Shown here: positions 52,596-61,788 of the stretch, one piece after another
Layout: the number at the start of each line of letters is the position of its first letter
How positions within the stretch are numbered: position 1 is the stretch's first letter
NCBI GenBank assembly: GCA_036496805.1
Contig: DASXKN010000029.1
Location: 124,001 to 188,000, forward strand
DNA: 64,000 nt
Reading direction: 5' to 3'
Source: SZAS-103 sp036496805
GTDB lineage: Bacteria > Pseudomonadota > Gammaproteobacteria > Xanthomonadales > Xanthomonadaceae
Notes under the pieces: model-generated
Told to the model about the DNA's origin: nothing
Seen by the model: only the letters and a program-made list of their open reading frames with translations
Databases searched by the model: none
Translations under genes and position numbers: made by a program

Positions 52596-54911
52596 ATGAA
52601 CTCGCCACAGGGTTGTCCGGTCTTCATTCGATTCACCGTTTTAGCCGCCGCGATCGGCCTGGTCGTCGGCAGCGGCACCTCGGTGCCCGTCGCCCACGCC
52701 GAGGCGACCATCCGCAACGCCGAGGACCTGCTGGTCGTCGACTGCCTGCTGCCGGGACAGATCCGCAGCCTCGGCAGCCAGGTGCATTTCATGAGTGCGC
52801 GCCGGCCGGTCCGCACGACCCAGGCCGACTGCCAGATCCGCGGCGGCGAATACGTCGCCGAGGATCGCGCCAACTACCAGACCGCATTGAAGGTGTGGAT
52901 GGATTCCGCGTCCGCAGGCGATCCGGAAGCGATGAACTATGTCGGCGAGATCTACCTGAAGGGACTCGGCACCGATCCCGACTACGCGCTGGCGATGGTC
53001 TGGTTCAAGAAGGCCGCCGACAAGGGCCTCGCGCGCGCGAAGATCAACATGGGCTACATGTACGAGGAAGGCCTGGGCATGCCCAAGGACCAGGTGCAGG
53101 CACTCAACCTGTATCGCGAAGCGCAGGGCATCAGCGGCGACGACCTGATCTTCTCGTCCACGGTGCAGGTCGAGCTGCAGCAGAAGGACACCGAGATCCA
53201 TGGCCTGCAGGAGCAGGTCAAGGAACTGCAGGGCCAGCTCGACGAAAAGAAGAAGGCGCTCGACCAGTCGCAGAGCCAGTTGAACGACACCCAGGCCAAG
53301 CTGGAGAAAGTGCGCGCTTCGGTCGGTACCCAGGTCGCCGCGCAGGTCGAGCAGGCGCGCGCGCAGGTGCAGGCGAAGGCCGACGCGGTCGCCGATGCCC
53401 AGGACAACAACGCCGACGCTGCCGAGATCGAGAAGCTCAAGGCCCAGCTCGTCAGCCAGCGCGCGCAGTTCCAGGCGCAGATCAAGGGCATGCAGTCGCA
53501 TGCGCCGGCCAAGAGCAAGGAAGACTTCGAGCTGATGAAGCTGCTCGAGAACCAGCTTGTCGACAAGCAGACCGAGGTGCGCCAGCAGAACCGCGCGATC
53601 GCCTCGCTGCAGCAACGCATCGGCACCGGCGGCGCTGGCTCGCAGGTGCTCGCCGGCGGCCCGCCGTCGCTGGAGATGCTCGAGCCGGCTGTGATCGCCA
53701 CCCGCGGCAAGAACACCGCCGTCGTGCACGGCGCGCCCGGCCCGCATGACCTGATCGGTCGCGTCACCCAGCCGCAAGCCATCGCCCAGGTGACGGTCAA
53801 CAACCAGCCCGTCGCGCTCAGCGCGAACGGCACCTTCAAGGCCAAGGTCAACGTGCCCGCCGGCGGCGCCAGCGTACAGGTGGTCGCGGTGGGCAAGGCC
53901 GGCGGCAAGATGGGCATGGACTTCAACCTGCTCGCGCAGGCGGGTGGTGGAGCCTCCGCAGGCGGTGGCGGCGCCGATGTGGTCGGCGAAGTGCCGGCCA
54001 ACCTGCACGTCGGCAACGGCTACGCCGTCATCATCGGCAACGACGATTACCAGGACGGCGGCTTCCAGGCCCTGCAGAGCGCACGCAGCGATGCCACCGC
54101 CGTCTCGCAGGTGCTCAAGGCGCGCTACGGCTACCAGACCACCCTGCTGCTCGACGCGTCGCGGCTGGAGATCCTCACCGCGCTCAACAACATGCGCGAG
54201 AAACTCGGCCCCGACGACAACCTGCTCATCTATTTCGCCGGCCACGGCGAACTCAAGGGCCAGCAGGGCTACTGGATTCCGGTCGATGCGAAGAACAACA
54301 CCGCTTCGACCTGGATCTCCAATGCCGCCATCAGCGACATCCTGACCACGCTCAAGGCCCGCCACGTGCTGGTGGTCGCCGACTCGTGCTACTCGGGCAC
54401 GATGACGCGCGCCGCGGTGCCGGTATTCGACTCGAGCGCGATGTCCGCCGACAAGTGGGTGGCGTGGGTGGACAAGATGGCCAGCGGCAAGTCGCGCACG
54501 GCCATGACCTCAGGCGGCGTGCAGCCGGTGGCGGATACCGGCGCGGGCAAGCACTCGTACTTCACGCGTGCCTTCCTCAACGCGCTGCAGGACAACAGCC
54601 GCCTGCTCAATGCGCAGAGGCTGTACCGCCAGGTATCGAGTTCGCTCGCGCTGGCGGAGATCGATTCGCCGATCGCGCAATCTCCGGGCTACTCGCCGAT
54701 CCAGTTCGCAGGCCACGAGAGCGGCGACTTCTTCTTCCTGCCCAGGGGCGGAAAGACGGCAGCGGTCGAACCTGGCAAGCGCAAGGTGCCGCACTGGACC
54801 GTCGTCGCTCAGCACCATCCGGTGCTGCGATGGAAGACCGTGCCGAAGCCGGGGCATCCGCTGCCGCAATGGGCCGACGCATCGATGCCGGTCATCCTCC
54901 CGCGCGGCTGA
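52596..54911 (+). CDS. Secreted caspase-family (C14) protein with Sel1-like repeats and coiled coil
   Basis: The 771-aa protein has a signal peptide (FTVLAAAIGLVVGSGTS, ending VAHAEA) and two Sel1-like repeats (~103-175; YVGEIYLKGLGTDPDYALAM, MGYMYEEGLGMPKDQVQALN). A long Gln/Lys-rich coiled coil (~185-355) is followed by a small beta domain (~370-450) and a caspase-like domain (~470-690). The dyad is His550 (IYFAGHGE) and Cys598 (VADSCYSGT). GGAG lies 9 bases before ATG 52596, so this start is preferred to the ATG at 52581. Substrates of bacterial C14 proteins are mostly unknown, though Arg/Lys-specific cleavage is typical of metacaspase-type members. It is divergent from the giant autotransporter. 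Confidence 0.9.
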   Translation: MNSPQGCPVFIRFTVLAAAIGLVVGSGTSVPVAHAEATIRNAEDLLVVDCLLPGQIRSLGSQVHFMSARRPVRTTQADCQIRGGEYVAEDRANYQTALKVWMDSASAGDPEAMNYVGEIYLKGLGTDPDYALAMVWFKKAADKGLARAKINMGYMYEEGLGMPKDQVQALNLYREAQGISGDDLIFSSTVQVELQQKDTEIHGLQEQVKELQGQLDEKKKALDQSQSQLNDTQAKLEKVRASVGTQVAAQVEQARAQVQAKADAVADAQDNNADAAEIEKLKAQLVSQRAQFQAQIKGMQSHAPAKSKEDFELMKLLENQLVDKQTEVRQQNRAIASLQQRIGTGGAGSQVLAGGPPSLEMLEPAVIATRGKNTAVVHGAPGPHDLIGRVTQPQAIAQVTVNNQPVALSANGTFKAKVNVPAGGASVQVVAVGKAGGKMGMDFNLLAQAGGGASAGGGGADVVGEVPANLHVGNGYAVIIGNDDYQDGGFQALQSARSDATAVSQVLKARYGYQTTLLLDASRLEILTALNNMREKLGPDDNLLIYFAGHGELKGQQGYWIPVDAKNNTASTWISNAAISDILTTLKARHVLVVADSCYSGTMTRAAVPVFDSSAMSADKWVAWVDKMASGKSRTAMTSGGVQPVADTGAGKHSYFTRAFLNALQDNSRLLNAQRLYRQVSSSLALAEIDSPIAQSPGYSPIQFAGHESGDFFFLPRGGKTAAVEPGKRKVPHWTVVAQHHPVLRWKTVPKPGHPLPQWADASMPVILPRG

Positions 54912-54951
54912 TCGCGTAGCGGTTGATTGCAGGCAGTCGATCGCATCGGGT

Positions 54952-54977
54952 CCCGGGCGCGTGCATTCGCGCCCGGG
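54952..54977 (+). terminator. Hairpin after the caspase gene
   Basis: CCCGGGCGCG, loop TGCATT, CGCGCCCGGG: a perfect 10-bp stem 40 bases past the stop. There is no T-run. The rest of the ~290-base gap before the next gene shows nothing recognisable. Confidence 0.6.
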
Positions 54978-55205
54978 TCAGGCCATCGGCTCAGTCCGTC
55001 CGTTCGCTCGTCATCGACAAGCTTTCGTCGCCGAGAGGTTCGTGTGCGAGCGGAGGAATGACGAACGGCGGAATCGAGGCGAGAGGATGCGTACGTGCCC
55101 GACACGGGCGTCGCTCCCGCCGTGCCGAACCCCCGTGTCCGGCAGCGGTGAATCTTCACCGCCGCTTGCTACCATTCGGCGCCTGAAGCAGCCCGGAGAC
55201 GCGCG

Positions 55206-55817
55206 ATGGATCTCAATCCCATGGAAACCCTCGAAGGCATGCAGGAGGAAAGCGAGTCCTCCAGGGACCGCGCCAATGCGCGCCTCAACGCATGGGTCGC
55301 GATCACCGTGGCCCTGCTCGCCACCTTCATGGCCGTATGCAAGATCAAGGACGACAACATCTGCCAGGCCATGCAGCAGGCGCAGGCGGACAAGATCGAC
55401 GACTGGGGCTACTACCAGGCCCGCAACCTGCGCGAGGAAGTCGCCCGGGCCACCCTCGACCAGCTCGTCCTGACCGCCGCCAGCAGCCCGCCCGCGCAGC
55501 AGGCCGGCTATGCCAAGGCGATCGCCTTCTACGACGCCCTCGCGAAGGAACAGGACGCCAAGAAGAAGCTGGTGATGACGAAGGCGCAGGACGACCAGAA
55601 AAACTACGACGCGCTCAACTATCGCGACGACCAGTTCGATCTCTCCGATGCCCTGCTCGCGATCTCGATCTCGATGCTCGCCATGACCGCGCTGACGCAC
55701 AAGCGCTGGCTCTACTACATCGCCCTGGTGCCGACGGCGCTCGGAGTGTTCCAGGGGCTTGCGGGATTGCTCGGCTGGGCGTTCCACTCGAATGCGCTGG
55801 CTAACCTGCTGAGCTGA
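55206..55817 (+). CDS. DUF4337-family membrane protein
   Basis: The 203-aa protein has an N-terminal charged segment, one membrane helix (AWVAITVALLATFMAVCKI, ~28-46) and a ~100-residue extramembrane helical region with WGYYQARNLREEVARATLDQ. Two closing membrane helices follow (DALLAISISMLAMTALT; LVPTALGVFQGLAGLLGW). This layout and the YYQA(R/K) motif are those of DUF4337, a proteobacterial family without known function. GGAG precedes the ATG by about 8 bases. It is not obviously part of an operon. Confidence 0.82.
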   Translation: MDLNPMETLEGMQEESESSRDRANARLNAWVAITVALLATFMAVCKIKDDNICQAMQQAQADKIDDWGYYQARNLREEVARATLDQLVLTAASSPPAQQAGYAKAIAFYDALAKEQDAKKKLVMTKAQDDQKNYDALNYRDDQFDLSDALLAISISMLAMTALTHKRWLYYIALVPTALGVFQGLAGLLGWAFHSNALANLLS

Positions 55818-55954
55818 GCCGTCGCGTTCGGCCTGCCGGCAGCGGGTTCGGCGCTGGCTGCAGCAAGCTATCCCGCGGACACGATGCGCAGCGCAAGTCG
55901 TTTCCGTCGCCTGCGCGTGGCATCCTTCATGCACCATCCACCGAGGCCATCGTC

Positions 55955-56395
55955 ATGCGCGCACTCGTCCTCGCGTCCCTGCTCGCATCGCCCTTCGCGC
56001 ACGCCGCCGCGCACTGCGACATCGCGCTCAAGGCCGGCGACAGCATGATGTACGACCAGCGCAGCGTCAGCGTCGACGCGGCCTGCAAGACCATCACCAT
56101 CCACCTGACCCACACCGGCACCATGGCGGTCGGCGACATGGGCCACAACGTCGTCATCGCCCGCACCCAGGATGTCGATGCGATCGCCGACGACGGCATG
56201 ACCGCGGGTGTCGCGAGCGACTTCCTCAAGCCCGGCGACCCGCGCGTGATCGCCCACACGAAAACGATCGGCGGCGGCGAGAAAGCCGATGCGTCCTTCC
56301 CGGCCGACAAGCTCAAGCCCGGCGACGGCTACAGTTTCTTCTGCACGGTCCCCGGCCATGCCGTATTGATGGTCGGGCAATTGCTCGTGAAGTGA
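55955..56395 (+). CDS. azu: Azurin (blue copper protein)
   Basis: Azurin is a periplasmic one-electron carrier. The 146-aa precursor has a signal peptide (ALVLASLLASPFAHAAA) and the copper ligands His64 (GDMGHNVVI), Cys130 and His135 (FFCTVPGHAVLM), plus axial Met139. The structural disulfide would be Cys21-Cys44. Partners are usually nitrite reductase, cytochrome c or c peroxidase; none is adjacent. Transcribed alone, convergent with the helicase gene. Confidence 0.95.
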   Translation: MRALVLASLLASPFAHAAAHCDIALKAGDSMMYDQRSVSVDAACKTITIHLTHTGTMAVGDMGHNVVIARTQDVDAIADDGMTAGVASDFLKPGDPRVIAHTKTIGGGEKADASFPADKLKPGDGYSFFCTVPGHAVLMVGQLLVK

Positions 56396-56446
56396 GGGCC
56401 GGCGGTCGCGCCGAATCCTGCGTTTTCCGAAGACGCGACGAACGCG

Positions 56447-58591
56447 TCACCGGCGGCGATCGGACGTGCCCTTGCGATGCGGCTTCTTGCCTTCGTGCGG
56501 GGAATGGGGCTTCCGTTTCGCCGGATGCGGCTTGTCGCCACGCGGCTTCGCCTGGGGCGGGCGCTGGGCGGGTGTGTCGCGATCGCCCGCGTCATCGGCG
56601 CCGTCTTTCGCGCCCACGCGGTGGATGCGCAACGTCTGCCCGGCGACGCGCACGCGCTTGAGGTGCTCGAGCAATTGCCGCGGCATTCCGATCGGCAGGT
56701 CGACCAGGCTGTGCGCATCGCGGATGTCGATGCGGCCGATGTAGCGGCTCTCGAGGTCGGCCTCGTTGGCGATCGCGCCGACGATGTTGCCCGGTTGCAC
56801 GCCATGGACGTGGCCGACTTCGATGCGGAAGGTCTCCATGCCCGGTTCGGGCTCGTCGCGCGGCCGGCGCTTGGCCTTCCGTGGCGGCGCGTCGTCGTCG
56901 AAGTGGAGTTCGGCGCTGTTGTGGCCCGGACTGCGGGGTTGGTCGGGTGTGAGGGAGGTTTCCGGCCGGAATGTTTCTATGCGCAGTGGGGACGCATCCG
57001 TGCCAGCCGAAGGCGTTGCATGATGGTGCGTGAGGTCTCCGCCCACGCTCGCGACGTTGCTTGCAGCAGAAGGCCTGGAAGGAGCGGCGTTCGGCGCGTT
57101 CGGTGCGGGCCTGCTTTCCGCCCGGTCCTCCCGCTTCGCTTGCGGCGCCGGCTTGTGGGGACGCACCGTGGATTTCTGGTCGGGTTCCCAGCGTGGGCGC
57201 GATTCTCCATGGCCCTGCCTTTCGGCATGTCGCGACCCGGGCGATGGTGCATCGAGCAGCAGCGGCAGGTCGCCCTGCACCAGCTTCGCCAGCGCCGCGG
57301 CGATCTCGATCGCGGGCACGTTGTGTTCGCTCTCGTAGCGCTCGACGAGCTGGCGGAACAGGGAAAGGTCGGCGCCGGCGAGGGTGTCGGTGATGCGGGT
57401 CAGGAACTTCGCGATCCGCTGGTCGTTGACGACCTCGATGCTCGGCAGCTCCATCTGCTCGATCGGCTGCCGGGTGGCGCGCTCGATCGCGCGCAGCATG
57501 CCGCGTTCGCGCGGCGCGACGAACAGGATCGCCTCGCCCTTGCGACCGGCGCGGCCGGTGCGGCCGATGCGATGGACGTAGCTTTCGGTGTCGTAGGGAA
57601 TGTCGTAGTTCAGCACGTGGCTGATGCGCTCGACATCGAGGCCGCGCGCCGCCACGTCGGTCGCGACGAGGATGTCGAGCTGGCCGTCCTTCAGGCGCTG
57701 GATCGCGCGTTCGCGCTGCTGCTGCGGCACGTCGCCGTTGATCGCCGCGGCCGACAGCCCGCGCGCGGCGAGCTTGCCGGCCAGCTCGTCGGTGCCGAGC
57801 TTGGTGCGCGCGAACACCAGCATCGCCTCGTAGGGTTCGGCTTCGAGGATGCGGGTGAGGGCGTCGAGCTTGTTGATGCCGCTGACCATCCAGTAGCGCT
57901 GGCGGATGCCGGCGGCGGTGGTGGTCTTGGCGGCGATCGCGATCTCGACCGGATCGCGCAGGTAGGTCTGGGCAATGCGCTTGATCTGCGCCGGCATGGT
58001 CGCGGAAAACAGCACGACCTGGCGCTGCTCGGGGATCTTCTTCAGCACCGTCTCGACGTCGTCGATGAAGCCCATGCGCAGCATTTCGTCGGCTTCGTCT
58101 AGCACGAGGCATTTCAGGACCGAAAGGTCGAGGGTGCCGCGGTCGAGGTGGTCGATGACGCGCCCGGGCGTGCCGACGACAACCTGCACGCCGCGCCGCA
58201 GCGAAGCCAGTTGCGGTCCGTAGCCCTGGCCGCCGTAGATCGGCAACACGTGGAAATCGGGCAGGTGCGCGGCATAGCGCTGGAAGGCTTCCGACACCTG
58301 GATCGCGAGCTCGCGCGTGGGCGCGAGCACCAGAGCCTGCGGACGCGTCTGCCGCGGATCGACCGGCGACGACAGGATGCGCGCGAGGATCGGCAGCGCG
58401 AACGCCGCGGTCTTGCCAGTGCCGGTCTGGGCCTGGCCGATCAGGTCGCGACCCTGCAGCAGGGGCGGGATGGTCGCGTTCTGGATCGGCGAGGGCGATT
58501 CATAGCCGACGTCGGCCAACGCGCGCAGCAGGGGCTCGGGCAGCCCGAGGTCGGTGAAGCGCAACGGCGCGTGGGTGCTGTCGGTGCTCAT
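56447..58591 (-). CDS. deaD: DEAD-box RNA helicase of the DeaD/CsdA type
   Basis: The 714-aa protein has the Q motif (FTDLGLPEPLLRALADVGYE), motif I AQTGTGKT (~53), DEAD in LVLDEADEML (~167), SAT, and motif VI HRIGRTGRAGRKG. After the helicase core (~1-370) comes a dimerisation-like region. A ~150-residue basic/Pro-rich linker leads to a C-terminal RNA-binding domain (FRIEVGHVHGVQPGNIVGAI, ESRYIGRIDI) and a Lys/Arg-rich tail. That C-terminal domain is the DbpA/CsdA type that binds structured RNA. Likely roles are ribosome assembly and cold adaptation. The start at 58591 gives MSTDSTHAPLRFTDLGL. Confidence 0.94.
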   Translation of the reverse strand: MSTDSTHAPLRFTDLGLPEPLLRALADVGYESPSPIQNATIPPLLQGRDLIGQAQTGTGKTAAFALPILARILSSPVDPRQTRPQALVLAPTRELAIQVSEAFQRYAAHLPDFHVLPIYGGQGYGPQLASLRRGVQVVVGTPGRVIDHLDRGTLDLSVLKCLVLDEADEMLRMGFIDDVETVLKKIPEQRQVVLFSATMPAQIKRIAQTYLRDPVEIAIAAKTTTAAGIRQRYWMVSGINKLDALTRILEAEPYEAMLVFARTKLGTDELAGKLAARGLSAAAINGDVPQQQRERAIQRLKDGQLDILVATDVAARGLDVERISHVLNYDIPYDTESYVHRIGRTGRAGRKGEAILFVAPRERGMLRAIERATRQPIEQMELPSIEVVNDQRIAKFLTRITDTLAGADLSLFRQLVERYESEHNVPAIEIAAALAKLVQGDLPLLLDAPSPGSRHAERQGHGESRPRWEPDQKSTVRPHKPAPQAKREDRAESRPAPNAPNAAPSRPSAASNVASVGGDLTHHHATPSAGTDASPLRIETFRPETSLTPDQPRSPGHNSAELHFDDDAPPRKAKRRPRDEPEPGMETFRIEVGHVHGVQPGNIVGAIANEADLESRYIGRIDIRDAHSLVDLPIGMPRQLLEHLKRVRVAGQTLRIHRVGAKDGADDAGDRDTPAQRPPQAKPRGDKPHPAKRKPHSPHEGKKPHRKGTSDRRR

Positions 58592-58677
58592 GGCGAGTCT
58601 CGCGACGCCAGTGCGGCGGCCGGACGCACAGTGTACCGGCCGCGGGACCACCGCACCTGAGCGGAGTGAATCGAGGA

Positions 58678-61600
58678 TCAGGTGCCGTGCAGCGCCTGCT
58701 GCTTGCTGGCCTCGCGGCGTTCGCGGCGCTCGCGCAGCTTCGACTGCAGGCGATCGAAGTACAGGTAGATCACCGGCGTCAGGTACAGGGTCAGTACCTG
58801 CGAGGTGAGCAGGCCACCGACGACCGCCAGGCCGAGTGGCCGCCGCGATTCGGCGCCGGCGCCGAGGCCGAGCGCGATCGGCAGGGTGCCGAACAGCGCC
58901 GCGAAGCTGGTCATCATGATCGGGCGGAAGCGCACCATGCAGGCTTCGAAGATCGAGTCCTCGGCGCTCTTGCCGCCGCGCTCGGCCTCGACCGCGAAGT
59001 CGATCATCATGATCGCGTTCTTCTTGACGATGCCGATCAGCATGATCAGGCCCACCGCCGAATAGAGGTTCAGGTCGATGTGGAAGACCAGCAGGGTGAG
59101 CAGCGCGCCGAAGGCGGCGGTCGGCAGGCCGGAAAGGATCGTCAGCGGATGGATGAAGCTTTCGTAGAGGATGCCGAGCACGAGGTAGATCACGAAGATC
59201 GCCAGCACCAGCAGCAGGCCCATGCCGTTCACCGACGACTGGAACGCCTGCGCGGTGCCCTGGAAGGAGCCGGTGATCGAGTCGGGTACCTTCAGTTTCG
59301 TCACCGCGCCGTTGATGCGCTCGACCGCCTGGCCCAGCGAGACGCCGGGCGCGAGGTTGAACGAGAGCGTCACCGCCGGCACCTGGCCGAGGTGGCTGAT
59401 CGTGGCCGGGCCCACCGACTTGTCGAAGCGTGCCACCGCCGACAGCGGCACGAGCTGGCCGTTGCTGGAGTGGATGTAGATGCGGCCGAGGATCGCCGGG
59501 TCGTCCTGCTTCTTCGGGTCGACCTGCATCAATACCCAATACTGGTCGATCGAGGTGTAGATCGTCGAGACCTGCGCCGGGCCGAACGCGGTGTAGAGCG
59601 CGTTCTCGATCTGCGCGGTGGTCACCCCGACGGCGGCTGCGGCGTCGTGGTCGATGTGCACGTCCACTTCCGGCGTGGCGATCAGCAGGTCGGAGGTGAC
59701 GTCCTGGAAGCCGGGCAGCTTGGCGATCGTGTCGACCAGCTTCGGCACGAAGGCGAACAGCTCCTTGGTGTCGATGTCCTGCAGGGTGTACTGGTACTGG
59801 GTCTGGGTCAGGTGGCCGCCGAGGCGGATGATCGGGATGTTCTGCAGATAGATCTTGAAGCCGGGAATGCCGTTGAGCCTGGGCCGCAGTTCCTGGAGGA
59901 CGTCCTGCGAAGACGGGCGCTGGTTCTGAGGCTTGAGCGCGATCACCATGCGCCCGAGGTTGAGCGTCGAGCTGCTGCCGGATACGCCGATGAAGGACAT
60001 CACGCGGCCGACGTTCGGATCGGCGGCGATGATCTTCTCGGCCTGCTCCTGTTTGCGTGCCATCGCGTCGAAGCCGATGTCCTGGTCGGCCTGGGTGAAC
60101 ACGAACAGCTGGCCGATGTCGTCGTCGGGCAGGAATCCTTTCGGCACGAACCAGACCAGCGCGACCGTGCCGATCAGGATGCCGAAGAACGCGAGCAGCA
60201 CCAGTCGGCGATGATGCAGGCAGGAATTCAGGGTGCGTCGGTAGAACGACTGCATGCCGTCGAACACGGACTCGAAGGCCTGGTACATGCGGCCGTGGGT
60301 CTCACCCTTGTGCGAATGGAGCATGCGGCTGCACAGCATCGGCGTGAGGCTGAGCGAGACCAGGCCGGAGACGAGCACGGCCGCCACGATCGTCACAGCG
60401 AACTCGTGCAGCAGGCGGCCGATGACGCCGCCCATGAACAGCAGCGGGATGAACACCGCCGCCAGCGAGAGGGTCATCGAAAGGATCGTGAAGCCGATTT
60501 CCTTCGAGCCTTCGAGCGTCGCCTGCATCGGCGTCTTGCCCATCTCGACGTGGCGGCTGATGTTCTCCAGCATCACGATCGCGTCGTCGACCACGAAGCC
60601 CACGCACAGCGTCAGCGCCATCAGCGAGAGGTTGTCGAGGCTGTAGCCGAACGGGTACATCACGCCGAAGGTGCCGACGATCGACATCGGCAGCGCCAGC
60701 GAGGGGATCAGGGTGGCGGGCAGGTTGCGCAGGAACACGAAGATCACCAGCACGACCAGGAACAGCGCCAGCATCAGGCTGAACTGCACTTCGTCCACCG
60801 AGGAGCGGATGCTCAGCGTGCGGTCGTAGAACACGTTCATGTCCATGCCCGCCGGCAGCTGCTTCTCGAACTTCGGCAGCAGCGCGCGGATGCGCTCGAC
60901 CACGTCGATGGTGTTCACGCCGGGCTGTTTCTGGATCGCCAGCACGACGCCGCGCTGGCCGTCCATCCACGCGGCGAGCTTGTCGGACTGCACGCCGTCG
61001 TAGACGTGGGCGATGTCCTTCAGCCGCACCGGCGCGCCGTTCTGGTAGCTCACGATCAGGTTGGCGAAACCCTTCGAGTCCGTGTACTGGCCGTTGACCA
61101 TCACGTTGTAGGTGCGCTTGCTGCCGTAGAGCACGCCGGTCGGGTTGTCGAGGTTGCCGCTGGAGACCGCGTTCTGGACCTGGTCGATGCCAAGGCCGCG
61201 CGCGGCCATCGCGGCCGGATCGAGGTCGATGCGCACGGCGTACTTCTGCGAACCGTAGACGTTGACCAGGGCGACGCCGTCGATCATCGACAGCTGCTGC
61301 GCGAGCAGCGACTCGCCGTACTCGTCGACCTTGGACAGCGGCAGCGTCTTGCTGGTCATGCTGACGTAGTAGATCGGCGCGTCCGCGGGATTGACCTTGC
61401 GGAAGGTCGGCGGCGTGGTCATCGTCGTCGGCAACTGCTTGAGCGCCGCCGAGATCGCCGACTGCACGTCGAGCGCGGCGGCGTCGATGTTGCGGTCGAG
61501 GCCGAACTGGATGGTGATCTGGGTCTGGCCGATGCCGCTCTGCGAGGTCATCGAGTCGATCGAGGGGATCGTCGAGAACTGTTTCTCCAGCGGCGTGGCG

Positions 61601-61788
61601 ACGGCCGAGGCCATCGTCTCCGGCGATGCGCCCGGCAACTGGGCGGTGACCTGGATCGTGGGGAAATCGACGTTCGGCAGGTCGGAAACCGGCAACTGGC
61701 GATAGGCCGAGATGCCGAACACGAGGATGCCCAGCATCACCAGCAGGGTCATCACCGGCCGGCGGACGAAGAGTTCGGAGAGATTCAC
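58678..61788 (-). CDS. mdtB: RND multidrug efflux permease, MdtB/MdtC-like
   Basis: The 1036-aa inner-membrane pump has the RND N-terminus NLSELFVRRPVMTLLVMLGI, twelve membrane segments in two repeats and the TM4 proton-relay Asp pair in CVGFVVDDAIVMLEN (~404). It also has the usual porter domain motifs. Sequence style (PGVNTIDVVERIRALLPKFE; GILYESFIHPLTILSGLPTA) matches the MdtBC/heteromeric branch, although only one permease gene is present here. The GTG start at 61788 overlaps the stop of the upstream adaptor gene (GTGA), so the two are coupled. The outer-membrane channel is not in the window. Confidence 0.95.
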   Translation of the reverse strand: MNLSELFVRRPVMTLLVMLGILVFGISAYRQLPVSDLPNVDFPTIQVTAQLPGASPETMASAVATPLEKQFSTIPSIDSMTSQSGIGQTQITIQFGLDRNIDAAALDVQSAISAALKQLPTTMTTPPTFRKVNPADAPIYYVSMTSKTLPLSKVDEYGESLLAQQLSMIDGVALVNVYGSQKYAVRIDLDPAAMAARGLGIDQVQNAVSSGNLDNPTGVLYGSKRTYNVMVNGQYTDSKGFANLIVSYQNGAPVRLKDIAHVYDGVQSDKLAAWMDGQRGVVLAIQKQPGVNTIDVVERIRALLPKFEKQLPAGMDMNVFYDRTLSIRSSVDEVQFSLMLALFLVVLVIFVFLRNLPATLIPSLALPMSIVGTFGVMYPFGYSLDNLSLMALTLCVGFVVDDAIVMLENISRHVEMGKTPMQATLEGSKEIGFTILSMTLSLAAVFIPLLFMGGVIGRLLHEFAVTIVAAVLVSGLVSLSLTPMLCSRMLHSHKGETHGRMYQAFESVFDGMQSFYRRTLNSCLHHRRLVLLAFFGILIGTVALVWFVPKGFLPDDDIGQLFVFTQADQDIGFDAMARKQEQAEKIIAADPNVGRVMSFIGVSGSSSTLNLGRMVIALKPQNQRPSSQDVLQELRPRLNGIPGFKIYLQNIPIIRLGGHLTQTQYQYTLQDIDTKELFAFVPKLVDTIAKLPGFQDVTSDLLIATPEVDVHIDHDAAAAVGVTTAQIENALYTAFGPAQVSTIYTSIDQYWVLMQVDPKKQDDPAILGRIYIHSSNGQLVPLSAVARFDKSVGPATISHLGQVPAVTLSFNLAPGVSLGQAVERINGAVTKLKVPDSITGSFQGTAQAFQSSVNGMGLLLVLAIFVIYLVLGILYESFIHPLTILSGLPTAAFGALLTLLVFHIDLNLYSAVGLIMLIGIVKKNAIMMIDFAVEAERGGKSAEDSIFEACMVRFRPIMMTSFAALFGTLPIALGLGAGAESRRPLGLAVVGGLLTSQVLTLYLTPVIYLYFDRLQSKLRERRERREASKQQALHGT

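Noticed and set aside
52487..52873. 129-residue N-terminal extension of the giant autotransporter
   Set aside because: It overlaps the divergent caspase gene and precedes a clean signal peptide that starts at 52486.
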